A stretch of DNA of 64,000 nt from Saccharum officinarum (GCA_020631735.1 CM036209.1:8717451-8781450); one strand, 5' to 3'. Numbered from the stretch's first letter, positions 48,401 to 60,523 are shown. Notes: generated by a model from the sequence alone, not told the origin. Translations and numbers: made by a program.

Positions 48401-50291
48401 TTCTTACAGAATTTAAACATCTCATGCCAGATCCATATTTTTCTAAAATACTACACATCATGTAGACCCTAATAAAATTTATCTCATGATTTTTGGATCA
48501 TTAAAACCCTAGATCTATATTTTTCCAACTTGTACAAAAATCAGTGACAAAATAGTAAAAATGAATTTCATTTCGGATGAACTGGGCCGGCCCGGAAAAC
48601 TCGGCCCACACACTCGCGCGCGCGGCCCGCTCAGCGCCCCGCCCGCGCGCGACACTGACGGGCGGGCCCCCGCGGTCAGTGACCGGAGGTAGGGGAGGCG
48701 GAGACCCGCGAGCTCCGACGAGCTCGAGCTCGCCGGAGAAGAGCTCGCTCGGCCAATCGAACACCGCCTCGTGTTCTCCGTCACCCGGTGCGTCGATTGG
48801 TGCTCATGGAATGGATGGGGATGGGGTGGAAGGGGCTTGCCACCGCGAGCGGCGGCCGGTGATGTCCGGTGGCGGCGCACCGTCGCCGGGGACGATGTAC
48901 GGTGCGGTCTAGGCTCGGTACGAGCTTCACCGAAGCTAGGCGGATCCATTTTGCTAGGAAGGGAGGATGGAGAGAGACCCGAAGCACCCCGACCACGGTG
49001 AGGTCCCATGGCGGGCTCCGGCGACCTCTCGGAGACGGGGAAGAAAGCAATGCGGCTCACCTTGAGTCAAATCGCGGGCTTCGGTGGGTCAAGGGGATGG
49101 AGGGTGGTGAGGCGGAGGGATTGGCGAGGTCTGGCGGCCAGTGATGCGGTGTAGCTCGCGCTTGAGCTCGCTGGAGAAGAACGGCAATGGCGGCTCGGTT
49201 TCGGTGTTTTTGGCAACTGGAAGAGAGGGGGCGGAGGAATGGAGGCCGGCTCACGCGTCGTGGCGTCTTGAAGACGTCGCGGCCTGACTGGTGGGGCCAG
49301 GGCCGGCGTACGGGCGCCACCGCGCCTCCACGCGTCGACGATGGCCTGCGGCCGGTCGGCCACTCCCCCGGCTGTCGAAACTGAATCGGGTGAATGGTGA
49401 CATCGATGACCGACTGACAGAGCGACTTCCACGATGATTATCTCCCAAACCGGTTCGAATTAGTCGAAGATGATTACACCAATTTTGTAGAGCTACATGA
49501 GGTCTACAAGTTTGTCAATTGGAGTTTGGGCTGGTTCGGCCTAGATTTGAAACTACAGAGCTCCAAAGTGGTGCCCCTTGAAACTGAAATGCAGTTTTAG
49601 AGATAACGCCGACTGAAACCCTAACTTCTTGACACTATATCTCCTAAACTATTGAGAACCAGGTGATGGTGATATTGACAATGTTGTAGAGCTATGTGTG
49701 GACAACAACTTTGTCAATTGGCTCAAAGACTGGTTTGGCCTGGTTTGCAAACTAAAAGCTCCTAAAGTAGGCATCAGTAAAACTGTAGGGTCAGATTCCA
49801 GACTTAGAAAAATTCTAAGTCTTGGAGCTACCTCTCTAACTGACTTGTGGGCCACTTTTGAGCATGTTAGGGTCAATTTTATGAGATGGTCATATTGAGA
49901 CTTTTGTTCCCCATGAATTTCTTTACAACTTTGCTTAAGGGTGCTCCTCCATGCAAGATTTCTAAATTAGACTTTTTAATTGGTCAAACTAGAGCCTTCT
50001 AGGGTCAAATGGTGGTCAAACTTCTCTTGGAGGACAAATTTGTAATTTTGGTCAACATGAACCTTGTTCCAAATGTTACCCTAAGTATAACTAAGGTGTT
50101 GTAGGTCATGATTGGCTACCTTACCTTTTTGTTACACCAACTATCAAATACTTCATGAAATAAACCAAACAAACCCTAGAACAACCACATGTGTTGCATC
50201 ACATAAAATAACAAACATGAATGATGCATGCTTATGCTTATGCAAATGCAAATGCAATGCAATTATGGAGCTAAACACTTGAGGTGTTACA
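45460..50291 (-). repeat. Element B 5' LTR (mosaic)
   Basis: 4832 bp. Near 47150-47265 and 47785-48190 it follows element A; near 47265-47780, 48200-48580 and 49880-50290 it follows the other LTR of element B. GC island 48580-49400 differs from both. Confidence 0.85.
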
Positions 50292-51110
50292 CTAATCACT
50301 CAAATACAATTGCATGAAGGCATCAATGGTGACATGGAATTGACAGTATGCATGAGATACTTTAATTTTGTTGACACAACAAAAAATATCTCCAATTTGA
50401 TTCAAAGTTCAAAGCACCTGAACATGTATCCTACTTTTGCAACACAAGCGCATGAAACAAATGGGATTTGAGAGGGAGAGGAGGAAGGTAACCACGATGT
50501 CATACCTAGGGCAAGGGAGAACAACGGTCGCCAGCGATGAAGCGCCTTGCTTGCTCCGTGCCACGTCCTCTTCTCCTCCGTGACCTGAAGAAAAAACGCC
50601 ATCTAGGGTTCAGAAAGAAATCGCGCGGGTGCACGGGGATAAGGGAGAGGAAAGCGGAGAGAGAAGGAGAGGAGAGGCGGAGCCTGAGAGCTCACCAGCG
50701 AGCGCGTCCTCTTCTCCACCGTTCAAGGATCTTGACCTGATGAAAAACGCGTTCTAGGGTTCAGAAATCGCGCAGAGAGAAGAGAGAGAGGAGAGGGAGA
50801 AGGAGAGGAGAGGCAGAGCTGAGAGAGCTCACCGGCGAGCGGTGAGAGTTTGGGTCGCCGCCGCCGCCGTGCGTAGGAGGAAGACCCCGGGGGAGACCGC
50901 GAGGGGGAGACCGGCGAGCGGTGAAGGGAGAAGGAGAGGAGAGGCAGACGCAGCGTAATCGGATAAGGGACGAGGAGGGGCGGTATCGGGGATGAATGGA
51001 GCGTTTTCTGATTGTGCGTAAGCTTATAACGGGCCGGGCCCAACCAAACGATCGTATCGTCATCCAATACCGGGCGCAGTCTCATACCGTTACATTAAGC
51101 CGAACCAAAC
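50292..51110. repeat. GC/GA-rich stretch with tandem duplication, no gene
   Basis: A unit of about 141 bp containing CTCTTCTCC...ACC, CTAGGGTTCAGAAA, ATCGCG and GAGAAGGAGAGGAGAGGC is repeated at about 50567 and 50708 with a partial third copy near 50920. The right part (AACCAAACGATCG, CCGAACCAAACAGC) resembles ends of small DNA transposons. Open frames here are compositional. Confidence 0.5.
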
Positions 51111-51114
51111 AGCT

Positions 51115-51308
51115 TGCAAGATTATTGAGGGATCAGTACCAGCGGAGCTTGTCAAAAAAGAGTTTGCTCGTGTAATTCCAATAAAATGGGATTGGGTGGT
51201 ACGTGAACATGGAAACGATACACATACATTGTGTTGTTTTTTTTTTTGAATTTCATATATTGTGTTGTTTCTGTGTCAGGTTGAGCTTCAGAGGACGATA
51301 AGCTCATA
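51115..51308 (+). other. Possible exon pair of an unrecognised gene
   Basis: The plus strand reads KIIEGSVPAELVKKEFARVI, PIKWDWV, then a GTACGTG donor; after TGTGTCAG the frame continues VELQRTISS and stops. Codon-like composition and fitting splice signals suggest a captured or broken gene end, but I cannot name the family. Confidence 0.25.
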
Positions 51309-51399
51309 GAAATTAAATAAATATATATTTCACATATTACCTCTTAGGAATAGGAAGTAATAGATGATCCTAACCGTCTGATCTTTCTGAATGAACAGC

Positions 51400-51696
51400 T
51401 CATAATTATTTGGGATACTACAGCAAACCTTATAGAAAGTTTGGGTACATGTCTATGGTGTCACATGTGAGATCAGGTTGTAGGCTCTATTCTTGGTCCA
51501 ACACAGAGAGTTAGCATGAGATCTGTGAAGAAAAACTGGAGTAGTTCGGCTTATGGTTTTGCAGGGCCTTTTGCTAGGATGGTTCAGCCACGGCTGTTTT
51601 AGGTTGACCTCCTTCGGCGTTCGATGAAGCGTGTTATATGTATGTTTTAAACTTTCTACTTAATATAATGATACGCAAATCTTTTGAGAAAAACAG
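51400..51696 (+). mobile_element. Probable LINE 3' tail
   Basis: A stretch ending TTAATATAATGATACGCAAA, then CTTTTGAGAAAAAC, resembles the 3' ends of plant LINEs, where TGATACGCA precedes a poly(A). Upstream traces of coding are degenerate. No RT motif is visible. Confidence 0.4.
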
Positions 51697-52089
51697 CTAT
51701 ACGAAATCATTTTCAAGGTCGGCCATATTAAAACTCGATCCACGGGGGACGATGTCCCACCAGGTATTTCATTAAGAAGAAGACCTTCTCATGCAGATCG
51801 AGAAAATTCCCGAACTCCGGCCCCACCCATATACAGCGGCATCATATCCCCGTGAGACGGGACGGCCACAAACCTGTACTTTAGCGTGGGACAGACGAGG
51901 GGATTTTTTTTACCCTCAAGCCTGAAATTCACCCCTGAGAGGATCAAACTCAGGACCTGAGGGGTGCTGCAGGAAGCGTCGACCAACCGGTCTAGCTTCC
52001 GCTGGCAAGGTCGACCATATTGTTCCTGGTAATGGTGGAGAGCTTGATGACTTCGATGAGGAAGATGATTTAGACCTAGAAAACCAAGA

Positions 52090-52470
52090 TTAGGAGATGG
52101 AAGACGTTGACAGAAATGATTGTGGTCTTCATCGACTACGTCAAGTGTGGGTTCAATGTTCACCACCTTACTCCCAATAGCGTTTTGTTCTTGTCCGTGT
52201 TCATCTCTTTTTGTGAGAATTTCGTTGGGATGGAGCCGCACTGGGCCTTTTTCCACCAAAGCTTCGTTGTGAGACGCAAGTCCCAAATGACCCGAACCAG
52301 AAGGCAGCCGGGACTTCGATGATCAAGGTGCAGGATAAGACCTTATCGTCTTCAAACATCCCGATTGGAAGAAGAAATGGTTCTATGTCCGGGATCTAAC
52401 CATCCCGGTCTATTCTCCCCAATTCCTCGAGCACCCTTTCTTGACGAAGGAGATTGTGCCCCTCTGAGAA
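52090..52470 (+). pseudogene. Gypsy-type Transposase_28-like fragment
   Basis: The plus strand reads HHLTPNSVLFLSVFISFCEN, then FVGMEPHWAFFHQSF. After a frame slip it reads WFYVRDLTIPVYSPQ and FLEHPFLTKEIVPL. This is the pattern of the putative gypsy-type transposon N-terminal family (PF04195-like). No further element structure is visible. Confidence 0.6.
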
Positions 52471-52898
52471 TCGAATGATGCAGGGACTGATGGACGAGAC
52501 TGGTCATCATAGCGCCCACGGTGTAACCGACGAGATCCTTCTTTTTGGCTTTTTACGAGCGCCGAATTATACCTCTTTGGGAACGAGTGCACCCGATGTA
52601 CGTACGAGTATACGGGATCAGGTGACCCTACTCGCGAGACGTCCTTCTCCTCACCCCGGTCTGCAGTGATCGAGAAGGGGTCAGTTATGCTGGCAGAAGG
52701 CATTGCGCCGGATGTTATCTGCTTCTTGTCCGTGCTTTGACTTGTGCCTTGGGCGCACGGCGGACTCTGGACTGGTGGACGGCGGGCTCGGGGTCATCCA
52801 GGCCATGCCGTTTGAAACCGGAGAAAGACGTCTGGGCCCGTGGGATGGGGCGCGCTGCTCAGTTGTTGCCAGCTGCACGACGACATGGAGCTCAGTGG

Positions 52899-53885
52899 TT
52901 TTTTTTAAAAAAAAGAGAGAATATATTAATATTTTAACTTTTGCATCGATCAATACATAGGATCGATCGTTATTACAAACTAGGAAGAAACGGTCCAGGA
53001 TACGTCAAAAACAAAGTTTTACGCCATAATGATAACAAAGGACTAAAAACCAGTACTATAAAACAATTCTATTACTAAAGTTCCAGTCGTATTTAGCAAA
53101 CACTTCCATCGCTGTTGTCTCAATGGTCTTACAACTTATCTTCATCAAATGACAATCCTCCTTCTGTAACAGGGACCAGAACATAGTCTAGTAAGTCTCC
53201 CCGAAGATAGCCTGTAAGTAAGATGGTGCTACAATCTTGTTAAAAACTATATCATTTCTGGTTAACCAAATCGCCCAACAAAAAGCACTTGCACCCATAA
53301 TGATCTGAGATTTCAGTTTCCTATTTATCCGTTCCAACCAGCCTGTAAATATGTTGTGTACACTAGTTGACGGTGATAAATTAAAGGAAACATGAATAAT
53401 TCTTCAAATAAACTTAGCAACATGACAGTCAAAAAGTAGGTGTTGAATAGACTCGTTCGAGGAAAAAAAACATTATTTTCTACCTCCTTGTCACTGCCGT
53501 CGTGCTAAATTATCTTTGGTTAGAATTACTCCCTTGTACAAGTATCACATGAAGACTTTGATCTTGAGAGGTAGTTTTAGTTTCCAGATGAAACCGATTT
53601 GTTAGCTGTATATTTGTCACCATAGCCACTACATTGTGCCATGCTTGTAAGTTAACACCTGTCAGAGATCTCCTGAAGGCTACATTTAACGGTATCGTAG
53701 ATATCACTGATCTTACAGATGCATTTTTTTCTTCTCATGATGTTATAAAGTGCATGAAAGAGCGATTTCAGTGGGCGTGATCTTATCCACGAGTCCTCTC
53801 AAAATCGAGACCTGTCACCTAGATCGAACTTGCCCAATGCGAGAAACTCCGTCTTGACCTTCATAAGGCCAACCTAAAATTGAGA
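52899..53885 (-). pseudogene. Non-LTR (LINE) 3' coding fragment, zf-RVT type
   Basis: The minus strand, across several frames, reads FLALGKFDLGD, LFHALYNI, ISTIPLNVAFRRSLTGVNLQ, AWHNVVAMVTNIQLTNR, PLKIKVFM-YLYKGVILTK and ASAFCWAIWLTRNDIVFNK, the C-terminal zinc-binding region of plant LINE reverse transcriptases. Stops include TGA where Trp is expected (FMWYL, RRQWQ). A T-run at about 52900 may be the complement of its poly(A) end. Confidence 0.7.
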
Positions 53886-54611
53886 ATCCCGGGTATGTAT
53901 TGAACCTGTGTCAAACTTTTATTCCTTAGATATTTATACCTAAGCAATTGCCGTCAAATCCTGTCTCTATCTATTAAACTAAACAACCATTTACTAAGAA
54001 AACACTTATTATGAGCTTCTAGTTTTAGGACTCCCATGTAGGACTCCCAGACCTCTTGGTCTTTCGGCTGTGCGGCTGAGCAGCTGCTCCTCCTCGAACC
54101 CAGGGAACGCCGACCGGTACGACGCGTTGGCTCAGATGTTCGATGGCAGCGGGAGGTAGGACAACGTGTCAAGGGTGCGAGATTGATGCGGCATCGAGGG
54201 ACGAGGGGTGAACAATCCGCTTGCATTTGCAAGCAATATTGTTGCAGACATGGACACAGGATCCCAGCATTTCAGTCCTTCCAGCCGAATAAGCAATGTA
54301 ACGTCCATCACGGCGACTATGCAGAGTAGACCAAAGAACGGAAACAGTGTGAACATGGGGTTGAGCAAAAATGTTGAAAACAGTTGTATAATCGCAATTG
54401 AAATGGAAGCGTTGTCAAGGATCCTATCATATGGTTCATTTACAAACGCTGGGAAAACTTACACGAGCACAACTCTACAAATACCACCAACACCTTGAGC
54501 TTTCCCTGCGCCAACTATGGATGATTACAGATGATGTACAAGTTAAGCGACAATCCCACCAAATTTAGACAATTACAAAGTTCAACTGAAAAAAAATTAT
54601 ATGTAATAACG
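53886..54611. other. Spacer including the PLD 3' flank
   Basis: Probably holds the 3' untranslated region of the PLD gene (about 54370-54611). Between 54000 and 54370 the minus strand has a region with some coding character (for example LWSTLHSRRDGRYIAYSAGR) that I cannot assign. Confidence 0.4.
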
Positions 54612-57600
54612 CTACATGGTTAGTGAATCAGGAAGTGAAGTTGGAGCTCCCAGAATCTTGCCGCCAACATCAGGAAAGCATTCTTGGTCTGGCAGTGGGC
54701 TGATCTTACCATCAGCCTCCACCTTAACTGGGTACTTGAGGAGGTGCCCTTGTAATGTACTCATTTCTTCGGCTGTAAACCTTTGCCAGTTCTCTACAGC
54801 TATTTGATTCACAAACCTTACACACTCCAAACTCGAAGGATCCTTGAAGCGATCATCAACCGTTCCAAGGTGCTCTGCCCACAGAGACGTTCTGTACCCA
54901 TATACCTGCAGGGAAAATGATATGTAGGCAAAGCTAGCTTAGAAGTGGTAGCATTATTTGTAAATATGGGGGTTGTAGAATCACATAGGGCGCAAAATAA
55001 GTTACTAGCCATTAACAAAAATGCAGTAAGCAAATTTGGTAGAAAGAAGAGGTCAACCTGGCCGTGAGGATGTCCATTCTTTGTAGACCATGCATAATGA
55101 GGCTGGTATGCACCCATTGCAATTTCAGTATCTCTAGAACCAGCCAGGGATCTCTGGTTGATGTTTGCTGAACCCAGAATGACATATTCATCATCCACAA
55201 TCATCCCTTTTGCATGAACATAGATCATGAACCGTCGATATTTTGTAGCTAAGCCCTGCAGATTTTAAAACCAGAAGAAATATTAAATGAATGTGACTGC
55301 TTAGTAAACTATTAACAAGAAAATGAATGGAGCTAGGCTCAAGACAACATGGCATGTCTACTGCTTCTTCAAAGTAGAATGACAAGAGCATAGTATCACA
55401 TGAAAGATAATTGCATGGGAAAACAATAGATTGATTAGGGCTGTGGAACACAGGTGCATATATAGGCAAGGATGATCTAGGGTTGGTTTGTAGAAGTATA
55501 ATAGTATCCTTGCCTATCATAACTAACAATTTTTTTTTCAAAACCTATCATAACTAACAATCAATCTAGAGAAACCCAGCAGCTCAAGGCCCACCCCAGT
55601 TCAGCTAAAAAACCAGATGGCCCTAGGGCCTAGCCAAACTATATGTCTAACACATCACATATTAAATACAGGGAATAGGGAAAAATTTTGTATAGAACTG
55701 ACAAGAGATTTCATTGGCCCTCCTGGCTTCCTAAATTACAACAGAGCCAAAGCCAGAGTCAATGCAAAATGTAAACCAAGACAACACACAAAAAATAATA
55801 CTACAACAAGATCAACAAGCTGGAGCCTAAATTAACATCAGTAATCTAAATCAACTTAAGCAATATAGTATGTGATGCAAGCCAAAAAAAATTACTGATG
55901 CAACCATTCTAGCCAAAGACTCCATTTAGCCCAACAGCTTACTGCAAAGCATTCTTTCCATGCCAATGTATCAGCATCCCGGAAACCTCTCCTTATGAAC
56001 TTATATACCATTTTCTTAAGATCTAAAGACTAATAGAATTAGTATGTACATGAGAGTTGAGTAGATGATAGAAACATGACAAGCAGTTAGATAAGTTTTA
56101 GTAGCAAGTAACCTAGACACTTTTGAATAAGGGAAAAAACGCAACAACAGATTACCGCTGCACTTTTATCTGTAGATTTCTCTGATTCTGGGATGCCATT
56201 AGATGGTGGTTCTTCCCGATTTCCCAGACAAAAGAAGTTCAAGTAATCTTCAGGGTGCATATCCTTATTGTCCATTGCCTTGAGCTCATCTGCAATTATT
56301 CTATACATCATCTCCATTGTCTGGGCCTGTACCATGAAGATAAATCATGAACAGAGTTACTAAATCCCAGTTTCTATGGCATTGTGTGATACTTTATCTT
56401 TCAAAATAAGGTTAAAAACTTATTTTAACCTTTAAGGAAGCTAGCTAGCATACATTACAAATGTGACAATAAGCCTAAAGCTATTCTGAAAAGGTACAAT
56501 GTTTGCGCTTTAAGTAGAGAACAGATTTTGATGAATCACAAGCAAAGATCCACCCGACCCCCCACCCCCTTTCTCCCCAGATACACCCAAGTATGAACTT
56601 ATGTTGACCACTGTGAAATTTAATATACTGTACCCTCAAGGTTAGAAAGCTATGACGATACAGTCACATACTCACATATATAATCCTCAAAATTCCAGTT
56701 AACTAGTACTTGCCTTACAACACAGAACATGGAATGTTTGCAGAGAGAAAGAACTCAGAAGACCTCACAATCGGTTAAATTGTTCTGCCAAATTGTGACC
56801 ATCAATAAAGGAATTCACCTGAAAGAAAAGGATCTCTTGCACAGATGCTGCAGTAGGGACTCCTTCAGGCCACATTGGTATCACTACAAACACTGCAAAG
56901 CGTTCCCCCGCTCTAATCTTACTTGCAATTTTGAGGGCCAGTTCTATTGGTATCAGATTATCAGCACCTGCCACATATTATCATGTAGCCATTAAACATT
57001 AACAGTTAAGTCAAGCAACAGCAGTACAGCACTATATAAGGAACAAAGAGAATGTAACCTGCCTAAAAAACTAAAAAAAATGTAAGATCTACCTACATTC
57101 TGTCTGTCGTTCTCCCATTTTTTGCAATAGAAAAATATACATATATACTCCTTCAGTTCCAAATTGTAAGTTGTTCTGGCTTTTTAAAGTGCAAAGTTTT
57201 TGCTACGTATCTAGATATACATTATATATAGATACATAGTAAAAGATATACAATTTGGAGCAGAGGGAGTATATATATAGCAACGACTTACAATTTGGAA
57301 CAGAGGGAGTATATATATAGCTACCGTATAACTATGGGTCAAGGAAAAGCAGAAGAAATGAAAGAGAGAGAGAGAGAGAGAGAGAGAGTTAAAACCTGAA
57401 TTCACATATGATGGCCAAGCATATGAAGAACCAAGAAAGTACTGGTTCTCAATATAAATGAAATGCTGTGCAGATCTGATTGCTCGGACATATGCAGTGT
57501 GGATGCTCTTATCAATTACCAGGTTCTTTCGGCACACAAGATTCTGCAGAAATAATTTGAATAGTTAGTACCCATAGCAGTTTTCAAATAGTATATTCTC

Positions 57601-58394
57601 CGTCATCGCTACAAAAGTCAGAAAATAGAAATGTTGACTAACCAGCTTTGAAGCTTCTTTGCAATCACTAGGAAATCCTTTTAGGGAACCAGAGTCAATT
57701 GACCGGAATACCTGCAGAGTCAAAATACATTAACGAGAAAATTTCAAGATTATTTTGACAAAAGTAGAACTTAACAGGCAGCACGCCAACCTGAACATGC
57801 CAATTTTCATGATCTTCTTCTTTTGAAACCCACAAACTAGGATGATCATTTGGAACATTGCGCGAAGGGCTTAGAATCCATGAGATACGCTCCAGCTTAA
57901 TTAAAGCATCATCTTTCCAATGAGATACTCTTCTAAACCGGTCACGCCATTTTGTTGCCTTTCGCCACCTTTGCTCAAAATTTGTCAAGACATCATAGGC
58001 AGCAGGGCCATCAATCCTGCAATGTAAATCATGCCATGGTTGCCTGGGTCCCTTTGCACCTGCCTGCGTCAGGTGAATACATATTATTCTAAGAACATCA
58101 AAATCTGGATGCATGTAATGTATTACTGTACATGAAAAAAAAAATCAAACTTTCTGCAAAAGCAAATTACTTAGAACATGCTAGCACAAAAGAGCTCACC
58201 GAAAATGTAGGGTTATGGTAATCATTTTGGAATACTGTGTCAAGATCTTTGAAAAGCCTATGTTCAGGTGTGTCATAGCGGCCATCACAAAGATCTAGGC
58301 CCCCAATGAAAGCTGTAATTTTCCGCTTGTTTCCCCTGGCTTGTGTATCAACCAGCACACACTTTTGATGGTGTGTAAACAAAGTCCCAACAAC
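54612..58394 (-). CDS. Phospholipase D (delta-like), eight 3' exons; 5' part missing
   Basis: Exons on the minus strand: 58394-58200, 58063-57791, 57711-57643, 57543-57396, 56967-56819, 56326-56156, 55255-55058, 54905-54612. They join in frame to 498 residues plus TAG, with GT-AG introns throughout. First HKD motif HHQKCVLVD (residue about 8); [13 protein letters not shown]; the PLD signature [13 protein letters not shown]; second HKD motif [11 protein letters not shown]; then [10 protein letters not shown] terminus [12 protein letters not shown], ending LPDSLTM. PLDs hydrolyse phosphatidylcholine and related lipids to phosphatidic acid, a stress signal; delta enzymes are plasma-membrane and microtubule associated. 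Plant C2-PLDs are about 850 residues, so the C2 domain and about 350 N-terminal residues are absent; they should lie beyond the copia insertion or be lost. PLD identity is secure; the delta subtype is inferred from the C terminus. Confidence 0.9.
57148..57309. mobile_element. Stowaway-like MITE in a PLD intron
   Basis: Begins CTCCTTCAGTTCCAAATTGT and ends ACAATTTGGAACAGAGGGAG, with TA at both flanks. The right end is duplicated: the same terminus (TACAATTTGGAGCAGAGGGAG, less one base here) also ends at 57269, and the two copies are separated by TATATATATAG. Confidence 0.75.
57363..57388. repeat. GA microsatellite in a PLD intron
   Basis: Thirteen AG units, just downstream of the splice donor of the exon ending at 57396 on the minus strand. 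Confidence 0.9.
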
Positions 58395-59062
58395 CTGCCA
58401 GCTACAAATTCAATGTCATAGACTGCAACAAAATTATTCAACTATTCAGCGCAAAATATAATAAAGCAAAAAACCACAAAATATGGTTCCTGTTTCAAAC
58501 TCAAGATGATAGATGCCCCCTAATACTATTTGAAACACAAAATATGATTGCAATCCTACTCTCCCTTTTAGGTGACCCCCACGGCCCACTCCTACCCCTA
58601 AAAAATGGCACCTGTGCCGCATAGGTTTACACAAAGAAGGTCAGAAGAGAAAGATTTTCACAGAATTGTTTAGCCATGATTGCGCCACTATTAAGACTTT
58701 CCTTTGAATGATGGAAAATCATAGCATAATCTTTTTTTAAAATCCTTTCCCATAACACCACATTAAACTGTATCTTTCGTATAACATGGCGACCTGTTTA
58801 AGAAACTTTTCTGTTCCTTTGCAGATATACCCAGTACCAATACTGTTGTGCAAATTTTCAATCAAACAAGAGATGGTGTGATGTTTCTTCATTAACTTGT
58901 GAGCAACATGATATAGGTAAAATTGTTTTTTTTTCTTTTCCTGTTCAGCATATCTCTAGTATTGAGTCTAACATGAAGTAGGAGCCAGAACAGATGGAAA
59001 AAAAGACTTCGTCTCTGTTCTGGCAAGTATTTTTAATACCTATGGAGCTGGTGGTTGACTTT
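58395..59062. other. PLD intron sequence 5' of the HKD1 exon
   Basis: AT-rich and non-coding. It contains no exon that could supply the C2 domain or the segment preceding the first HKD motif. Confidence 0.6.
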
Positions 59063-59303
59063 TGATACATAAGCCTTCCTTGGCTTCAAGGCTAGTGTTA
59101 GGAATATGCTCAGCATCCACTTTAGTGGTTAGAATATGCTGTAGCAAGTGGGAGTCCCCTTTCCCATTTGCCTATAAAGGGCAAGGGAGTGTCATTGTCA
59201 TTGTAAAAACAAGCCATTGCATTTCCATCCAATCCAAGCGGCCAAGGGCCAAGCTGCCCTCTGATAGTTCCAGATCTGAATCTAAGATCCAATCAGGCCA
59301 ACA
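59063..59303 (+). repeat. Copia 5' LTR
   Basis: About 241 bp, TGATACATAAG...CCAACA. It includes the box GCCTATAAAGGGCAAGGGAG (TATAAA near 59173), the likely promoter. It lacks about 50 bp present in the 3' LTR after TAAG. Confidence 0.7.
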
Positions 59304-59306
59304 ATC

Positions 59307-59319
59307 TAATATCGGAGCC
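59307..59319 (+). promoter_or_regulatory. Copia primer-binding-like site
   Basis: TAATATCGGAGCC resembles the initiator-tRNA-Met complement TGGTATCAGAGCC with three mismatches, just after the 5' LTR. Confidence 0.55.
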
Positions 59320-59346
59320 GAGAGGGTTCTTGAGTGAGCGAGCGCC

Positions 59347-60313
59347 ATGTCCACTGCCAGCCAGATCGCGAGAGCGCGCGCTGCCGCGGGTGCCAGAGCC
59401 GACGATCGCGCGACGCGCCTTGCTGCCGCAGCGGTGGTGGCTGCAGCCCAGGCCGCGGTAGCCGCGGCCGCAGCGCTGCACGCCGAGATGGAGCTGGAGC
59501 CGGAGCCAGCTACAGGATCGCGTAGCCCGGTCGGGCGCCGCTGCCAGTCGCCGTCACCAGAGCGGTGTCGTGGTCGGCGCGGCCGCTCCCCGGTGCTGCA
59601 GACGGTCTACCGCGACTCCGGAGTGGGAACACCGTGGCCGATGCTCACCAAGTCGAACTACCATGAGTGGAGCCTGCTGATGAAGGTCAAGTTGCAGGCC
59701 CGGCGGCTGTGGGAGGCGGTTCACGTCGGCGGCGTCAACTACGACGACGATCGCCGGGCGCTGGAAGCGTTGTGCGCCGCCGTCCCCACTGAGTTCGGCG
59801 CCTCCCTCGCCAACAAGGCTACGGCGAAGCTGGCGTGGGACTCGATTGCCACGGCACGCATCGGCGGAGATCGTGTGCGCCGAGCGACGTTGCAGTGCCT
59901 CCAAGGGGAGTGGGAAGGCCTTTCAGCCTGGTGAGCAAGTCGAGGACTTTGCCCTTCGTCTTACCAATCTGATGGAGCAGATGGTGCGCAACGGCGACAC
60001 CGACCTCACGGAGGAGCGCGCGGTGGAGAAATTCCTCCGCTGCATGCCGAAGAGGTACGCGCAGATCGTCAATTCGATCGAGACGCTCCTCGACTTCGAC
60101 CAGCTCACCGTCGAGGACGTCACCGGGAGGCTCAAGGCGGTGCAAGACCGCGAGCAAGCGCCGGACTCCGAGCAGGGCGCCGCTGGAGGCAAGCTGCTGT
60201 ACACGATGGAGCAGTGGCGCGCCTTCAACAAGGAGGAAGGATCCGGATCGTCCGGCTCCAAGGAGCGTCACCGACGTCCACGCGGCGGCAAGGAGAAGGG
60301 GCCCCGGGGCTAG
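59347..60313 (+). pseudogene. Copia gag, frameshifted
   Basis: Starts MSTASQIARARAAAG, with an Ala/Arg/Glu-rich N terminus (first ~90 residues), then the copia gag motif LTKSNYHEWSLLMKVKLQA. Frame slips near 59900 (GEWEGLSAW against GKAFQPGEQVEDF) and gag continues FALRLTNLMEQMVRNG to a TAG at 60311. Downstream, at 60367-60410, the zinc knuckle reads CNNCGRTGHWAKDY, so its last Cys is Tyr. Confidence 0.85.
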
Positions 60314-60523
60314 GTCGGCGCTGATGGCGGCGCCGCCGGCGAGCGCAAGGCAACCCGGGATGACACCTGCAACAATTGTGGGAGGACTGGCCACTGGGCC
60401 AAGGACTATCGTCTTCCTCCATGCTGTGGTGGGCAGGCTCACGTTGCGCAAGCAGAGGAGCAGGATGCCACCCTGTTCCTGGCGCACGGATGCATCGAGC
60501 TGCAGCAAGACACAGGGGAGGAG

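Larger units (their letters stand above)
33996..50291 (-). mobile_element. Element B: decayed Tekay/Del-like element with mosaic LTRs
   Basis: Same family and orientation as element A, 16,296 bp. The LTRs are unequal: 33996-39012 (5017 bp) and 45460-50291 (4832 bp). Internal region 39013-45459 has the same gene order. The flanks are ATTGA (left) and CTAAT (right), so there is no target duplication. The right LTR alternates between stretches like the left LTR and stretches like element A. Both ORFs are broken. Probably formed by recombination between different family members. Confidence 0.9.

Noticed and set aside
48515..49060. 181-codon minus-strand frame in the element B LTR island
   Set aside because: Same reasoning as for the A islands; overlapping frames on both strands in GC-rich DNA.
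33991..50296. A 5-bp target duplication for element B
   Set aside because: ATTGA on the left and CTAAT on the right do not match, and shifting the boundaries by a few bases does not give a pair.
50540..51085. Minus-strand 100-120 codon frames
   Set aside because: They lie in GA/CT-rich tandem duplicated sequence and read as Ser/Pro/Leu repeats.
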